Positions 1 to 10,092 of a stretch of DNA of 64,000 nt are shown here, piece by piece. The stretch covers positions 17,742,149 through 17,806,148 of the forward strand of contig CM055106.1 in NCBI GenBank assembly GCA_029204225.1. The letters are read 5' to 3'. Positions within the stretch are counted from its first letter, which is position 1; each line of letters starts with the position of its first letter. The position numbers and the translations under genes are program-made. The notes beneath the pieces were generated by a model. It did not search any database. It was not told the origin of the DNA and saw only the letters and a list, made by a program, of their open reading frames with translations. Source of the DNA: Diphasiastrum complanatum. Its lineage: Eukaryota; Streptophyta; Lycopodiopsida; Lycopodiales; Lycopodiaceae.

Positions 1-1989
1 TTGAATGTCAAGCAAGCACAAATGTAGACCCCTCAAAAAAATTACGATTATAGCAAGATCAAGCATGAAAGACCACTCTAGTTGGAACCGTCATTTGATT
101 ACTAAACATGGAAAGGGATACAACAAATGGTGGAAATGAAGGAAATGTTGGCTTAAGTGTATGAACGTTATTGTTGATATCCAGCTATGAACATGGGTTG
201 TGTCTATCATCTTAGTCGATAAGAACGATGTCAATGTTGAATGAGAAATATTAACAAAACGGTAATTGAGAATGAGAAACATCACACATTAGGGACAAAA
301 GTACATGAACAAAGTGTGAGTCAAAGGAAAAAAACATGAAGCAATGTTTATATCAAGCATTATAGCATCTATCAATAGAAGATGTCAATAGAAAATAGTC
401 ATAGACTACAAACGCATAGTACCTTGGTCTTTCTAGAGAGTTGGGCCTAATTTGGCATGACTTGTTATGGTCATTATTGGGCCTCCAGCCCTAACTCACT
501 TATTTTAGGCCACAAATGATGAAGATAGATGCGAGAACCTCATTATTGATGCTTGATTGTTCAGAGAGTAGCCTGTTAGTATCAAAGTCGCTGATGATGA
601 TTTTAGCTCAGTTAAGCTTACTTTCAGCTTTTGAATAGCATATTGATATTAGTTTACATTTGCCTAACATTGACGATCAATGTTCTTCAATTTATGTTCA
701 AACATTTTACAATGTTCTCTCTTTTTTTTGTATTTTGTGGATAATCTCTGTTAAATTTGTTTTTTGCAATAACTTGTTATCAGAGGACTTTTTTGGCACA
801 TTCTGGAGTGTTAAGATCTGTGAATTCAGTTGAGCACATTCTTGAATTTATATGCTTACTTTTTTGAGTTTTGGGGATCAAATCATTAGATAATTCTCTA
901 TTGGCTCCCCAAGAGTGTGTTATTAAACTTTGTTTCGAAGTAGTGAAATGTTGTATATGTTGATTGCCATTCTTGGTGCTTACCGATAGCTCCACCAATT
1001 TGATTTTAGTACAATGTTGCTATGTGGCATTGATACAACCAATGTGGGATGTAGTTGGTCGAGTTCCCATTGCCATTACTTGGCATTCATGGTCCTTTTA
1101 GATAACTTGGAATTGTGGTGACAATATTTGCTCTCCTCTGGTACTCTTCGTTTTGTTCGAGTTGCACAATGGAAGCATGATGACCTTCTTATGGTGTTAT
1201 CATTCATGTGGCACAATTGGTCTATTCGACTTGCATGTCATCGACTTTTATGCGGTAAAGTTAGATGCTATAGAGCTATGATGCCTTTCTATTTTGGGCG
1301 TTGTGTTCGTGCTTGGTGCCCTTATATGACACTACTAGTCCCCTTAGTTGGCGGGATATATCATCACTTGGTCCTTTGGTACATGGTCTACTATACTAGC
1401 AAAGTCACAATATGCCTATCAATACAACATTTGTATGCCTTGATATTAGTTGTGATGCTTTTATTGTGTAATAGTTGTTCCATACGATTAGCTTGGTACA
1501 TCTATGAATGAAACCTGGATTCGACCTCACATTGCAAACAGATGATGAACAATCTTTTCCGTCCATATCTAGGGAAGTTTGTGGTTGTATACTTTCAGTT
1601 TACACTTAGCCAGTATATGTCGATTCTAAACATAAATATGAATGTTTGACCCCTGTAAACTAGCAACTTGTCTTTTATTCAATTTCCTCCTTTAAGGCAG
1701 ATATTTGGTACAAAAAATTTAAATGTTTATATAGAAAGCCAACTACCTTTTGTGTTTTATTCTGCAGTTGTATCCTTAGATTTGATGTTGTTAGTTTGTG
1801 AGTTCATTGTTTCACAATAAGCAAAGATCTAAATGCAGATCAACCTAGTGGAACTTGTGCATGCATCCTCTTTTGGTGCTGCCATCAATGCTGGATTACT
1901 ATAAGTACTTTTAAAGCAACACCTGCTAACAAGAGTCCAATTTTCAAGCTTAATAAAATTTGTATGATGCATTTTGAATGTTGTTGAAG
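1..1989. other. No intact gene; probable intron or upstream DNA of KAS I
   Basis: AT-rich DNA with no coding pattern I can defend. Since the first recognisable KAS I exon begins at 1990 in mid-protein, this stretch is either a long intron of that gene or unrelated DNA before a truncated copy. A short gypsy reverse transcriptase remnant lies inside it near 1.55 kb. A run at 1128-1511 is open for 127 codons, but its low-complexity hydrophobic translation resembles no family I know. Confidence 0.4.
1542..1593 (+). mobile_element. Tiny gypsy reverse transcriptase remnant
   Basis: About 52 bases match, with a handful of mismatches by eye, the stretch at roughly 11170-11225 in the gypsy element further along. 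There the sequence encodes the residues just before the catalytic YLDD of reverse transcriptase (RPYLGKFVVVY). Similarity fades immediately after the VVVY codons, so the catalytic aspartates are absent. It is a decayed footprint of a chromovirus-like gypsy element, not a gene. Confidence 0.55.
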
Positions 1990-3723
1990 GTCATGGAAAG
2001 TTTAGAGCATGCCATGAAGCGTGGAGCTCCTATTATTGCTGAATATCTGGGGGGAGCTGTCACTTGTGATGCTTATCACATGACTGATCCACGTTCTGAT
2101 GGACTCGGGGTTTCGACATGTATAGAAAAGAGTCTTCAGGATGCAGGAGTCTCAAAAGAGGAGGTATATTGTAGGAAGGTGTAGAGATGCTTGCGATTGT
2201 CCATATGGCTAGTTGTCTGTATACTGAAGCATTATTCTCATGCTGGTTACTGTCAGCTCAAATCTTGTCTGCCGACTGTAGGTTAACTACATCAATGCAC
2301 ATGCTACATCCACTGTTGTAGGAGATTTGGCAGAGGTGAATGCAGTCAAGAAAGTCTTTAAGGACACTTCAGAAATAAAGATGAATGCAACAAAGGTATC
2401 AAGTTTATGCTCTTTTTTTCAGCACACTTTGTTAGCAGGGCTGCAGTTTCAGTCAAATCATGCTCTGCATTAACTTTTTTAATGAGTTTTGTTAGATTCC
2501 TTTTCATGAATCATGGCTTAATCTGACCCACTCCTTTTTCTGGTTTCAATGGGATGCAGCTCAATTAACTGATTTGAAGCTTTTGATGCAGTCTATGATA
2601 GGGCACTGTCTAGGTTCTGCTGGAGGACTTGAGGCTATTGCAACGATTAAAGCCATAACAACAGGATGGCTCCACCCTACAATCAATCAATTTGTAAGAG
2701 CTGTAACTTTTGTTCAGTGATCATGTATTGTAATGTTTGGGGCTTTGGGCTGCACGAGTAACCTGGGAATAAAAGCGAACTTGCAACTTTGCTAGCATGG
2801 GTTTGATTTCTGATCATCTGGTTATTGAATAAAAGGTTAACATCATCCAGGGAACTTCATGATTTAGCGTGTTCTGAGGTGTTCTCTGGTGTCAGTTGTT
2901 TGCAATTTCAGTTTCAGTAACCAAATCGGGTGCATGTATTACTAATGCACAGATTCTCTTGGTTTTCCAGTAGGCAGTTTCCTCGTTCCTGTATGTTTCT
3001 ACGAGCTCCTTCCTTATTTGTTTGCTTTTCTACGTTGGGGCATGTTACAAGCTTGTTTGTCATTTAAATTCGATTTTGTTCTTGCTACTCTCGTATAGCT
3101 GTCACATGTATATTGCTACCTGGTCTAGATGCTGGGCTTCATAGAAACTTTGAAAAACTTGAAATGTGACCAGATAAATTTACATTTTATAAATTTCAAA
3201 CCTGAACAATTCTTTTTTACAGGACCCGGAGCCTGCTGTTACTTTTGACACTGTACCCAATGTTAAAAAGCAGCATGAAGTTCATGTTGGTAAGCATTTC
3301 TCTCATAAACACCAGATTGAAGGTTTCCCCTGGTCTTCTTTCACAAGTTTGTTGCTATCATTTTGAGCTGTTTGCAGTTTCAGTTCCCAGGCAGATTAGT
3401 CTCGACACAGTGCTATAGTAATCTTAAAGCAAATCAGAATATTGGTGTCAGTGCTATTAAATAATAAGTGTTTCACTTTTTTGCCCCTCTTATTGTTTTA
3501 AATTTTGATTGGAAAATGAGCAAATGGTGCACGACATGCATATGTGAGTTTTTAAGTTATCGACTATGCTTTCGTTGACGCTATAATGCTTGATCTTTTC
3601 ATTTTCAAGCTTGGTGAAAATTTCAGCTCAAGGGTGCTTTTTTGTGATTTTGTAGGAATTTCAAATTCGTTCGGATTTGGAGGACACAATTCAGTTGTAG
3701 TATTTGCACCTTTCAGGCCTTAA
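1990..3723 (+). CDS. KAS1: 3-oxoacyl-ACP synthase I, plastid (last five exons)
   Basis: Plastid condensing enzyme of type II fatty acid synthesis, which extends acyl-ACP with malonyl-ACP. Five exons joined by GT-AG introns are visible: 1990-2163, 2282-2395, 2592-2693, 3223-3289 and 3656-3723, with TAA at 3721-3723. All junctions keep phase. The peptide starts at VMESLEHAMKRGAP, carries the catalytic histidine motifs INAHATST and SMIGHCLGSAGG (including the conserved lysine before SMIGH), and ends in the glycine-rich SNSFGFGGHNSVV signature of beta-ketoacyl synthases. WLHPTINQF and the KKQHEV stretch fit plant KAS I better than KAS II. The transit peptide, N-terminal half and active-site cysteine are missing; they should lie upstream of the window or have been lost. 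No frameshift or stop is seen in these exons, which suggests a working gene. A hAT relic sits about 260 bases past the stop. Confidence 0.9.
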
Positions 3724-3984
3724 AAAGACAGTGAGTACAGTTCTAACCTCCCAAATTACTGGACTGGTAGATAGACACATGCACCAGCAGTGAATGCATA
3801 TGAAATGGGTAAAGAAACGATGATGTGTATAAATCTCTTGCCAGAATTCGCAAAAATTGGTTTCATGTTCAGATTGAGTCATCCTGGTCAATTGCTGGTT
3901 TTGGTGAAGGAACGCGTCAGTCCACTGAAATCACACATATGCATTGACAGCAAACATGACTGCTACGTGGGTTTTCACATATAC

Positions 3985-5560
3985 TTGGTCCGGGCCATAC
4001 ACGCTTAGTGTACTCCACCCATCCCTTGTGCAACTTCGGGTTGTCCAAATTTTTGGTAGAGCACCACAGCGGGTGCAACATGTGGGCTACGACATGGATG
4101 GGTCGGTGGAAGTAGTCCCACATGGCCTCCCAAATCTACAAGATCTTGTCCCTCCTATGATAGACACATTACAATCATCATTGCATCGTTGCGTAGAAGA
4201 AAACACAACAAACTTGAGTCAGATAAAGTAAAAGACACTGAAGAGTCATACCTGTTCTCATCCAAGGCCGACATCTGAATTGCCTCGCCGATGTGGTCTA
4301 TGAGACTGAGGTGCACCCCTCACGGTCCACTAGGCGTAGCACATAGAAAATGGGTCGAAGGACTCCCACAAGCTCCTCTGCCCATGTCCAAAACTCATCT
4401 TCAAGCATAGTGGTTTGGAAATGTATTGCATCTGCGCTGACACCTCTGAAGTCTAGGAAGGCCTCACTAACAACCACCTGCCGCAGGGGGTCTAGTATTG
4501 CCAGCAGCCGCTCTAGAACCAAGAAGTAGTAGGCAAAGCGAGTGGGTGCTTGCTTCTTTAGGTCTAGCGGCAAGAAGGTGTGGAACAGGGCCAACACGCG
4601 CTTCTTCTTGGTGATGAAATTGACCACGCTCATGGCCTGAGAAGTGATTTGCAACACGAGCATCTAGTAGAAAATTTAGGTTTAGTAGCATAGAACAAGC
4701 GTCCAGGAAGATAGTAAAGTATTTGAAAAAGATTATACCTCTCTGATCCAGTTCACAAAGGTCGTGGATGCGTAGATTTATGCAGTGTGCAACACATGGG
4801 GTCCACACAATGGTGGGGTGCTCCCTCATCAGAATTTTTCCCATTTGCTTGCAATTTGTGGCGTTGTCTGTGGCAACTTGAACGATGTGCTCCACCCCAA
4901 TGTGATCAATCACATCTCGCACAACCTCCCATATGAAGTCAACTGTGATGGCTACAACACCTCAAGTGGCATCCACGCCACGCAGGAAGATTGTGCCAAG
5001 TGGGCAGGAAACCAAGATATTGATGACGGATCGTCGACGAGTGTCGGTCCATCCATCAGTCAATATCGTGCATCCATACCTACCACAAAACACCCATTAG
5101 CCACATACAAAAAAAGCGCTACTGGCAAAATGGAACACATGCAAAGAGTTCGAGGAGAGTGCTATCTTACCTCTGACACACTGAGCGAATAGAACTCAAC
5201 TCCCGCGTGATGGTCTCCTCCTCCTGGCGGATCATCCTGTCTCCTAGTACCTCTTGCCTGGGAGGCCTCCATGTAGCATCAACTGTTTCAATTTGCTCAC
5301 AGAGACGGCAAAAGGGATGCCACACTCGTAAAAGAACTGACCAACCAGTTGGGTGCACCGGCCATGCTGCTCTCTCTGCCATCCACAACGATCTAGAGTC
5401 TCTTACCTCGCCTAACCCCTCTCTATTGTACATAGGGTGCTTGTGGTCTAACATGCCTTGAGGATGCGGCGGATGGGTGAGATGTGGGTGTGTCTGACCG
5501 TGCTGCGTCAGGTGCTGGAGGTGTGTCCCCCTCTCTGCCAGGATCTGTCGAAGCATGTGG
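3985..5560 (-). pseudogene. hAT-superfamily transposase (DUF659 type), decayed
   Basis: Minus-strand relic of a hAT transposase gene. In order: a FFYECGIPF block near 5.3 kb; a DUF659 core near 5.0-4.75 kb (DVIDHIGVEHIVQVATDNATN, then WTPCVAHCINLRIHDL); a helical stretch at 4673-4252 with ITSQAMSVVNFI and APTRFAYYFLVLERLLAI; and a block near 4.1-4.0 kb reading FHRPIHVVAHMLHPLW, the region preceding the hAT dimerisation domain. Two GT-AG introns can be placed at 4738-4674 and 4251-4155. Frameshifts around 5.3-4.9 kb and an in-frame TAG at 4138-4136 show it is dead. The BED zinc finger at the start and the C-terminal dimerisation domain were not found. Terminal inverted repeats were not identified. 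Confidence 0.75.
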
Positions 5561-5904
5561 TACATCTGCTGCTGACAACGACGAGGGGTGGGAAGGTCTG
5601 GCTACCACGGACCCATTGTGACAAGCATCACACTAAAAGCCCTAATTAATCAAGTTCTAAACATCACATAGCCTTTTACTTATCAGAACATACATCTCAG
5701 TTATTCTATTAAGCATGGAGAAACATAGCGATCGGCCCTCAAGCCACACCCAATCGGATGAACCTGGGTGACAAAAATTCTAGATATTTTGTTCACTAAA
5801 CCTTATTGGTGAAATGCACATTGAACCATGCCAAACCCTAGTAAGCCTTACCAAAAAACCCTAAACTGTTTTACTGGCTATCTACTATCTATCAAGGTCA
5901 AAAT

Positions 5905-6010
5905 GAGTAAGAAACCGTATTGAATCATATTGAACCATACTGAATCGTATTGAACCATATTGAATCATGGTTGAAACCATAATGAACCATATTGAAGAGA
6001 TACGACACAT
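5905..6010. repeat. Degenerate 10-bp repeat block beside (CT)n
   Basis: A run of decamers of the form GAAYCRTAYT is repeated about six times, ending in a unique tail (AACCATAATGAACCAT, then GAAGAGATACGACACATG). The tail recurs at 7477-7512. The same decamers and the words CTGAGATC and GATTGAAATCA follow the (CT)n at 6112-6210, and similar text is at 7418-7500. The block appears to be part of a repeated module flanking the LINE-like frame at 6307-7200. Confidence 0.6.
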
Positions 6011-6011
6011 G

Positions 6012-6026
6012 CTCTCTCTCTCTCTC

Positions 6027-6111
<85 letters not shown>
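6012..6111. repeat. (CT)n microsatellite, about 100 bp
   Basis: Almost pure CT dinucleotides with a single GA interruption near 6030. Open frames across it, encoding Leu-Ser or Arg-Glu repeats, are by-products of the microsatellite. Confidence 0.95.
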
Positions 6112-6114
<3 letters not shown>

Positions 6115-7367
6115 TGAGATCGCAACGAACCAGATTGAAATCACAGGGCACCGTATTGAATCGTACTGAACCGTACTAAATCATGGCTGAAACCATAATG
6201 AACCATCCTCCATCGCTGATCTGTTGGCTCCTTGATTTGCTGGCTCCATCACTGTCTTCCATTGCACCTTGCTGTCCCTCATCGCTGATCTGCTGGATCC
6301 CTCATAATGCCACGTCGCAAAGGAGTCGTTGCCACCACTTTTGAACCATCTTCCGTCTCCAACAATGCTTCAACATCTTCCTTACAACCAGATCCATCTA
6401 CCCCTCCTCCTTCTATGCCTGTTGCGGTTCCTATCTCTCCATCAAACCCTATTCTTGACAATAGTGAAACTACTGTAGCTATTCCCTCGACTCCAAACAC
6501 TCCAGAAGCACCTGTTTCTCTCCCTCCATATGCATTGGTCAAACTTCTTCGGGATGATCAACTCCATCTATTTGAATACCTCAACAATCACAGAGAGCAA
6601 CTGGCTTCTCATGATTCCCTGCTTCTAGTGGTGCAATCACATCTTCAGAAGTTGGATACTTCCATTCAAGAACTCAAGAACGAAGTTACAGTTATAAAAA
6701 GTGAAGCCTCTTCCCAAATCGCTACTTCGGCAAAAATCCAGCAACTCGAAAATCAAGTGGAACAACACCATACGGATGTCCAGTCATGGGCAGATGTGCT
6801 TAAAGGTTCGTCTCCAATTATCTCTCCACCTCCGCCTTCACCTTCGCTTATCTCAGCCACGTTCACTGAGAGTCGTCTGCGAGAACATAAAGCTCTCAAT
6901 GTTCGTGTTAGAGGTATTCCCAACTCTCAAAATGTTGTTGCAGAAGCTGAGAAATTTTTAGAAGGAGATTTTCAGCACCATAGCAAAGGAGTGGAAACTG
7001 CTTGGCGACCTAAGGACCTGGATACTCTTGTCATCCGCTCCACATCTGTGTCCCACCGGCGTGAAGTTCTTGGAAAGAGATTCAAATTGCGGGAAACCAA
7101 AATCTATCTGGACAAAGATCTTACCTTCATCCAAGTTCAAGAACGTAAGAAGGCAAGACAAGAAGCTCTATCAACTGGCAAACGGGAGATGTCCAGTTGA
7201 AAATGTGAATGGTCTACGTACCATATAATCCTGGCTATATGACTCTCTTCCTAGTTAGTTAGTTTGTTTTTTTTGCTTTGACGACACTGATCCATCTCGT
7301 GTCCCACTTAGTTGATGTACTTGCTCGTCTTATACGCCTTTGGCATGGAAAACACGTTAATAAAGCT
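6112..7367 (+). mobile_element. ORF1-only, internally deleted LINE
   Basis: The unit runs from the repeated leader after the first (CT)n, through the ORF1 frame, to the A-rich AATAAAGC end before the second (CT)n. The start of ORF2 is retained for about a dozen codons, so the structure is best read as a full LINE that lost nearly all of ORF2. No target duplication could be assigned because both flanks are (CT)n and degenerate decamers. Confidence 0.5.
6307..7200 (+). CDS. LINE (L1-like) ORF1 protein, 297 aa
   Basis: An uninterrupted 297-codon frame. Residues 1-75 are Ser/Pro/Thr-rich and probably disordered. Residues about 95-155 are a heptad-like helical region (HLQKLDTSIQELKNEV, QQLENQVEQHH) likely to form a coiled coil. 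Residues about 195-290 resemble the RRM plus C-terminal domain of L1 ORF1 proteins (ALNVRVRGIPNSQN, VIRSTSVSHRREVLGK, KIYLDKDLTFIQVQERKKAR). These proteins trimerise and bind LINE RNA. Directly after the stop, in another frame, comes NVNGLRTI, which matches the opening of a LINE endonuclease (usually WNVNGLRA), followed by a stop. The rest of ORF2 is absent; a probable 3' end with AATAAAGC at about 7358-7366 leads into (CT)n. So the element kept ORF1 only. The family call rests on pattern recognition. Confidence 0.65.
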   Translation: MPRRKGVVATTFEPSSVSNNASTSSLQPDPSTPPPSMPVAVPISPSNPILDNSETTVAIPSTPNTPEAPVSLPPYALVKLLRDDQLHLFEYLNNHREQLASHDSLLLVVQSHLQKLDTSIQELKNEVTVIKSEASSQIATSAKIQQLENQVEQHHTDVQSWADVLKGSSPIISPPPPSPSLISATFTESRLREHKALNVRVRGIPNSQNVVAEAEKFLEGDFQHHSKGVETAWRPKDLDTLVIRSTSVSHRREVLGKRFKLRETKIYLDKDLTFIQVQERKKARQEALSTGKREMSS

Positions 7368-7382
7368 TTCTCTCTCTCTCTC

Positions 7383-7416
<34 letters not shown>

Positions 7417-7417
7417 C
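7368..7417. repeat. (CT)n microsatellite, 50 bp
   Basis: CT dinucleotides with one CCC interruption. It is followed by a CAGCTGAGATCACAAC leader that parallels CATCTGAGATCGCAAC after the first (CT)n at 6112. Confidence 0.95.
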
Positions 7418-7514
7418 AGCTGAGATCACAACAAACCGGATTGAAATCAGAAGGAACCATACTAAATCATGGCTGAAACCATAATGAACCATACTGAAGA
7501 GATACGAGACATGT

Positions 7515-7516
<2 letters not shown>
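7418..7516. repeat. Second copy of the (CT)n-associated module
   Basis: About 100 bases that closely match 6112-6208 and the tail of the 5905-6010 block, including the ATGGCTGAAACCATAATG word and the GAAGAGATACGAGACATG tail. With the first copy it brackets the ORF1-only LINE, so the LINE lies between direct repeats. Confidence 0.6.

Positions 7517-7564
<48 letters not shown>
7517..7564. repeat. (CT)n microsatellite, 48 bp
   Basis: Pure CT run ending exactly where the gypsy LTR begins (TGTGTTACG at 7565), so the gypsy element seems to have inserted at the edge of the microsatellite. Confidence 0.95.
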
Positions 7565-7569
<5 letters not shown>

Positions 7570-8091
7570 TACGTACCCATAAGGGCACGCAACAGGAAAC
7601 TTGAGGTGACGGTCTCAGTTATGGGACGGAACGTTGAACTGGAGCTATAGGTCTTTTGGGTGCCACGTGTCAATGTCTTACTGGCGTGTGGTGACTCGCT
7701 GTTATGGACCCGCGTTAGTGTGCACAACTGCCGCGTGTCGTTGGTCATGCGTGACGCCTGTGGAGGGAGATGACCCACCTGGACTATGTATATAGAGGTG
7801 GATCTCCATGAGCTTGGCATTCATTCTCTCCTGGAGAATGAAAAGCTCTTCCACTGGTGGTCAGGTCAGGACGAGTATCTAGGCCTCAGGATGTAGGTAG
7901 GCGAGGGTCGAGGGTAAGGCATGGTGGTATGGGCACCATGGCTTACATGAGATCCGAGCTTGCTTGATGGTGGTCTGTAGCTCCAGTGCATGGGGGTGAG
8001 GTGGCTGTACCTCTGTGGTTGGGTGGTAACGTAGCGTTCGTCACCTGTTTGCTCTTTAGCAATGATCGGCACGACGATGAGGATTCTAACA
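7565..8091 (+). repeat. 5' LTR of gypsy element A
   Basis: 527 bases beginning TGTGTTACG and ending CTAACA, with the TG...CA ends usual for LTRs, followed two bases later by a tRNA primer site. A TATA-like GTATATAG lies at about 7788-7795. No matching 3' LTR was found, so the boundaries rest on the ends and the primer site. Confidence 0.7.
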
Positions 8092-8093
8092 GT

Positions 8094-8106
8094 TGGTATC
8101 AGAGCC
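8094..8106 (+). promoter_or_regulatory. Primer binding site, initiator Met tRNA
   Basis: TGGTATCAGAGCC, complementary to the 3' end of plant initiator methionine tRNA, two bases after the LTR. It starts minus-strand DNA synthesis in reverse transcription. Confidence 0.85.
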
Positions 8107-9027
8107 ACCGATCATTGTGAATAAGGTGCAATCGCTCTAACTTACGTTTTTGGTTGGTTTAAGAAAGCTGATGTTTTTGAAGGCTTAGTTGATTTCGTTG
8201 AATCGAACTGAACAACTTTGCTTTTTGGTTCGTCTCAATCCGAGGTCGTTTTGATTGAAATCGAACCACCTTTGCTAGCTATGGTGGTAGTAGTCGGATT
8301 TTTTTGAATTTTTGCGGTTTTAAAAACTTCAAAAGCCGATTTTGTTTTCTGGCCTTATTTTGGGACTTGGAAGTTGAAAATGTTTTGGATTCGGAGTTTT
8401 TGCCTAATGCAAAAAAATTTTGAAAAAAAAAGAATTTCCGTCGGGCACCTGCGCGCGCGCGGCCGTACGGTTTTTGACAATTTCTTTGATTCTCAAGCGG
8501 ACAAGCAGCTGTAGGCAGTAGGGAGGCGCAGGCAGCAACTTAGTTGTTGGGGGAGAGGAGTTAAGAATATCCATAATTTGATCTTCTTGTACTTTTCAAA
8601 AGTACTTGTGATGTGATGTTGCAAAAAACTTTAGACTTTAGTCAAAACAAAGCTTTTCAAGAAACGAAAAGCAGATTGTCTACTCAAAGTTTTGTAACCT
8701 TTTAAAACCTTCACTATTCAACTTTGTAAGCTTGAAACTAATAAAGTTTATGATTAAACTATTATGTACTTTACAGGTACATGTTAAATCTATAAGCTAA
8801 GTTTCAAAGTTTTAAAAGTGAACTTTGAGTTTAAAAGTTAATTTTGCAAACTTTCAAAGACATAAAGCTATTTAAAACCATAGCTTTGTCATAGAAATAT
8901 TTTAGAAAAGGGGGAAAGTAAAAGAAAAGTACATAGCTGTACTTGCAGGTTGTACTTGCTACAAGTACAGACCTGTGTGCCCTTCCTTCTATCTTTCTTA
9001 GCCTCTTTCTTGGGCTAATCCACCTCC

Positions 9028-10092
9028 TTGTATTCTTCCACCTTGCTATTGGACCCTGTTATACCCTCGGGTGAAGGACCATCTTCACCACCTCCCCCTC
9101 CTGATGTAGACACTAACCAGCTTGTTCAGGCCCTAAATTTGCTGCAAAACCAAATTTTAGAAATGCAGGCCAAACATGTCGCGACCGAGCAAGAGTGGCA
9201 TTCTTTGACGCACTCGCGGTCCGTTGGCGTATATCCAATGTTTTAATCCGGAATTCTTAAGAAAGACCGGCTTCCCGATGTGGTATTGTTTTGGCTAGAT
9301 CGGTGGAGTAGTCATTTTTCCATGCACGATGCGCCTGATAGTACCAAGATCGCTTCTGCTCTCATGTTTTTACGCGGAAAGGCGTTTACATGGTGGCAAG
9401 ATCTGAAGGAGAGGGCTAGTGCCCCTTCTACTTGGGATGTCTTTCAAGAAGCCTTTAAAACGGATTTTCTTCTGGTGTTGGATGATTTCGAGCATTGGCG
9501 ATGTTTTGCCACCGTGCAGATGGGTACTAGGTCGTTAGATGCCTATATCCAGGAATTCCAGGAAATCTTGCCCCGATTCGCTTCGCGAATCTATCCTATT
9601 CTGTTGAAGTTACATTTTATCTTGGGGCTTCCAAAAGAATTTCAGTTAGAAGTGCGGCGTAACCAATCGCAGACAATCGAAGATGCGGTTCGCTTTGCGA
9701 AAATCTTCGATGACGCCCATTTTGCCTCTCGCAAGGAGCAAACTTTGCCCAAGGCTGAGCAGAAAGAAAAGAAATTTTTCAAGAAACGGGGCAGAGACAA
9801 GTCGGTGGACACCGGTTCCCAAGGCGGGAAAAAGCGCATCAAATTGTATTGCGCAAACTACGATAAGGCGAGAACCGGCGGGTTGTGCTTCTCCTGCATG
9901 GAGAAGGGGCATCTTTCAAAGGATTGCTCAAAGAAAAGGCAAAAGGAATTTGGCGGGCAACCTAAATCTTTTAAAGCACCACCAGGTAATTCTAGTATTT
10001 CTTTGTTGATTTATCCTTTAAGGATGACACTAGTTGCAAGAATTGTTGTTTTAATACAACTGTTTTTGGCCCTCACGATCTCATTCGTATGA
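9028..10092 (+). pseudogene. Gypsy element A Gag (capsid and nucleocapsid)
   Basis: Gag of a chromovirus-like gypsy element. A Pro-rich N-terminus (9028-9243) is separated by a single in-frame TAA (9244-9246) from the capsid part, which has the typical KAFTWWQDL and a retrotrans_gag core to about 9720. A basic linker precedes one zinc knuckle, CFSCMEKGHLSKDC (CX2CX4HX4C), at about 9886-9927. The reading frame then runs out into non-homologous sequence near 10.01 kb because of a frameshift into the protease. An 8107-9027 leader without coding pattern separates it from the primer site. Inactive as read. Confidence 0.85.

Noticed and set aside
780-1511. Short open frames upstream of KAS I as small genes
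   Set aside because: No homology, signals or codon pattern; they fit chance in this composition.
4785-5649. Plus-strand frames at 4.8-5.6 kb
   Set aside because: They are antisense to the hAT transposase relic.
5885-6179. Open frames encoding Arg-Glu or Leu-Ser repeats
   Set aside because: They are translations of the (CT)n microsatellite on each strand. The same holds for frames at 7259-7492 and 52298-52510.
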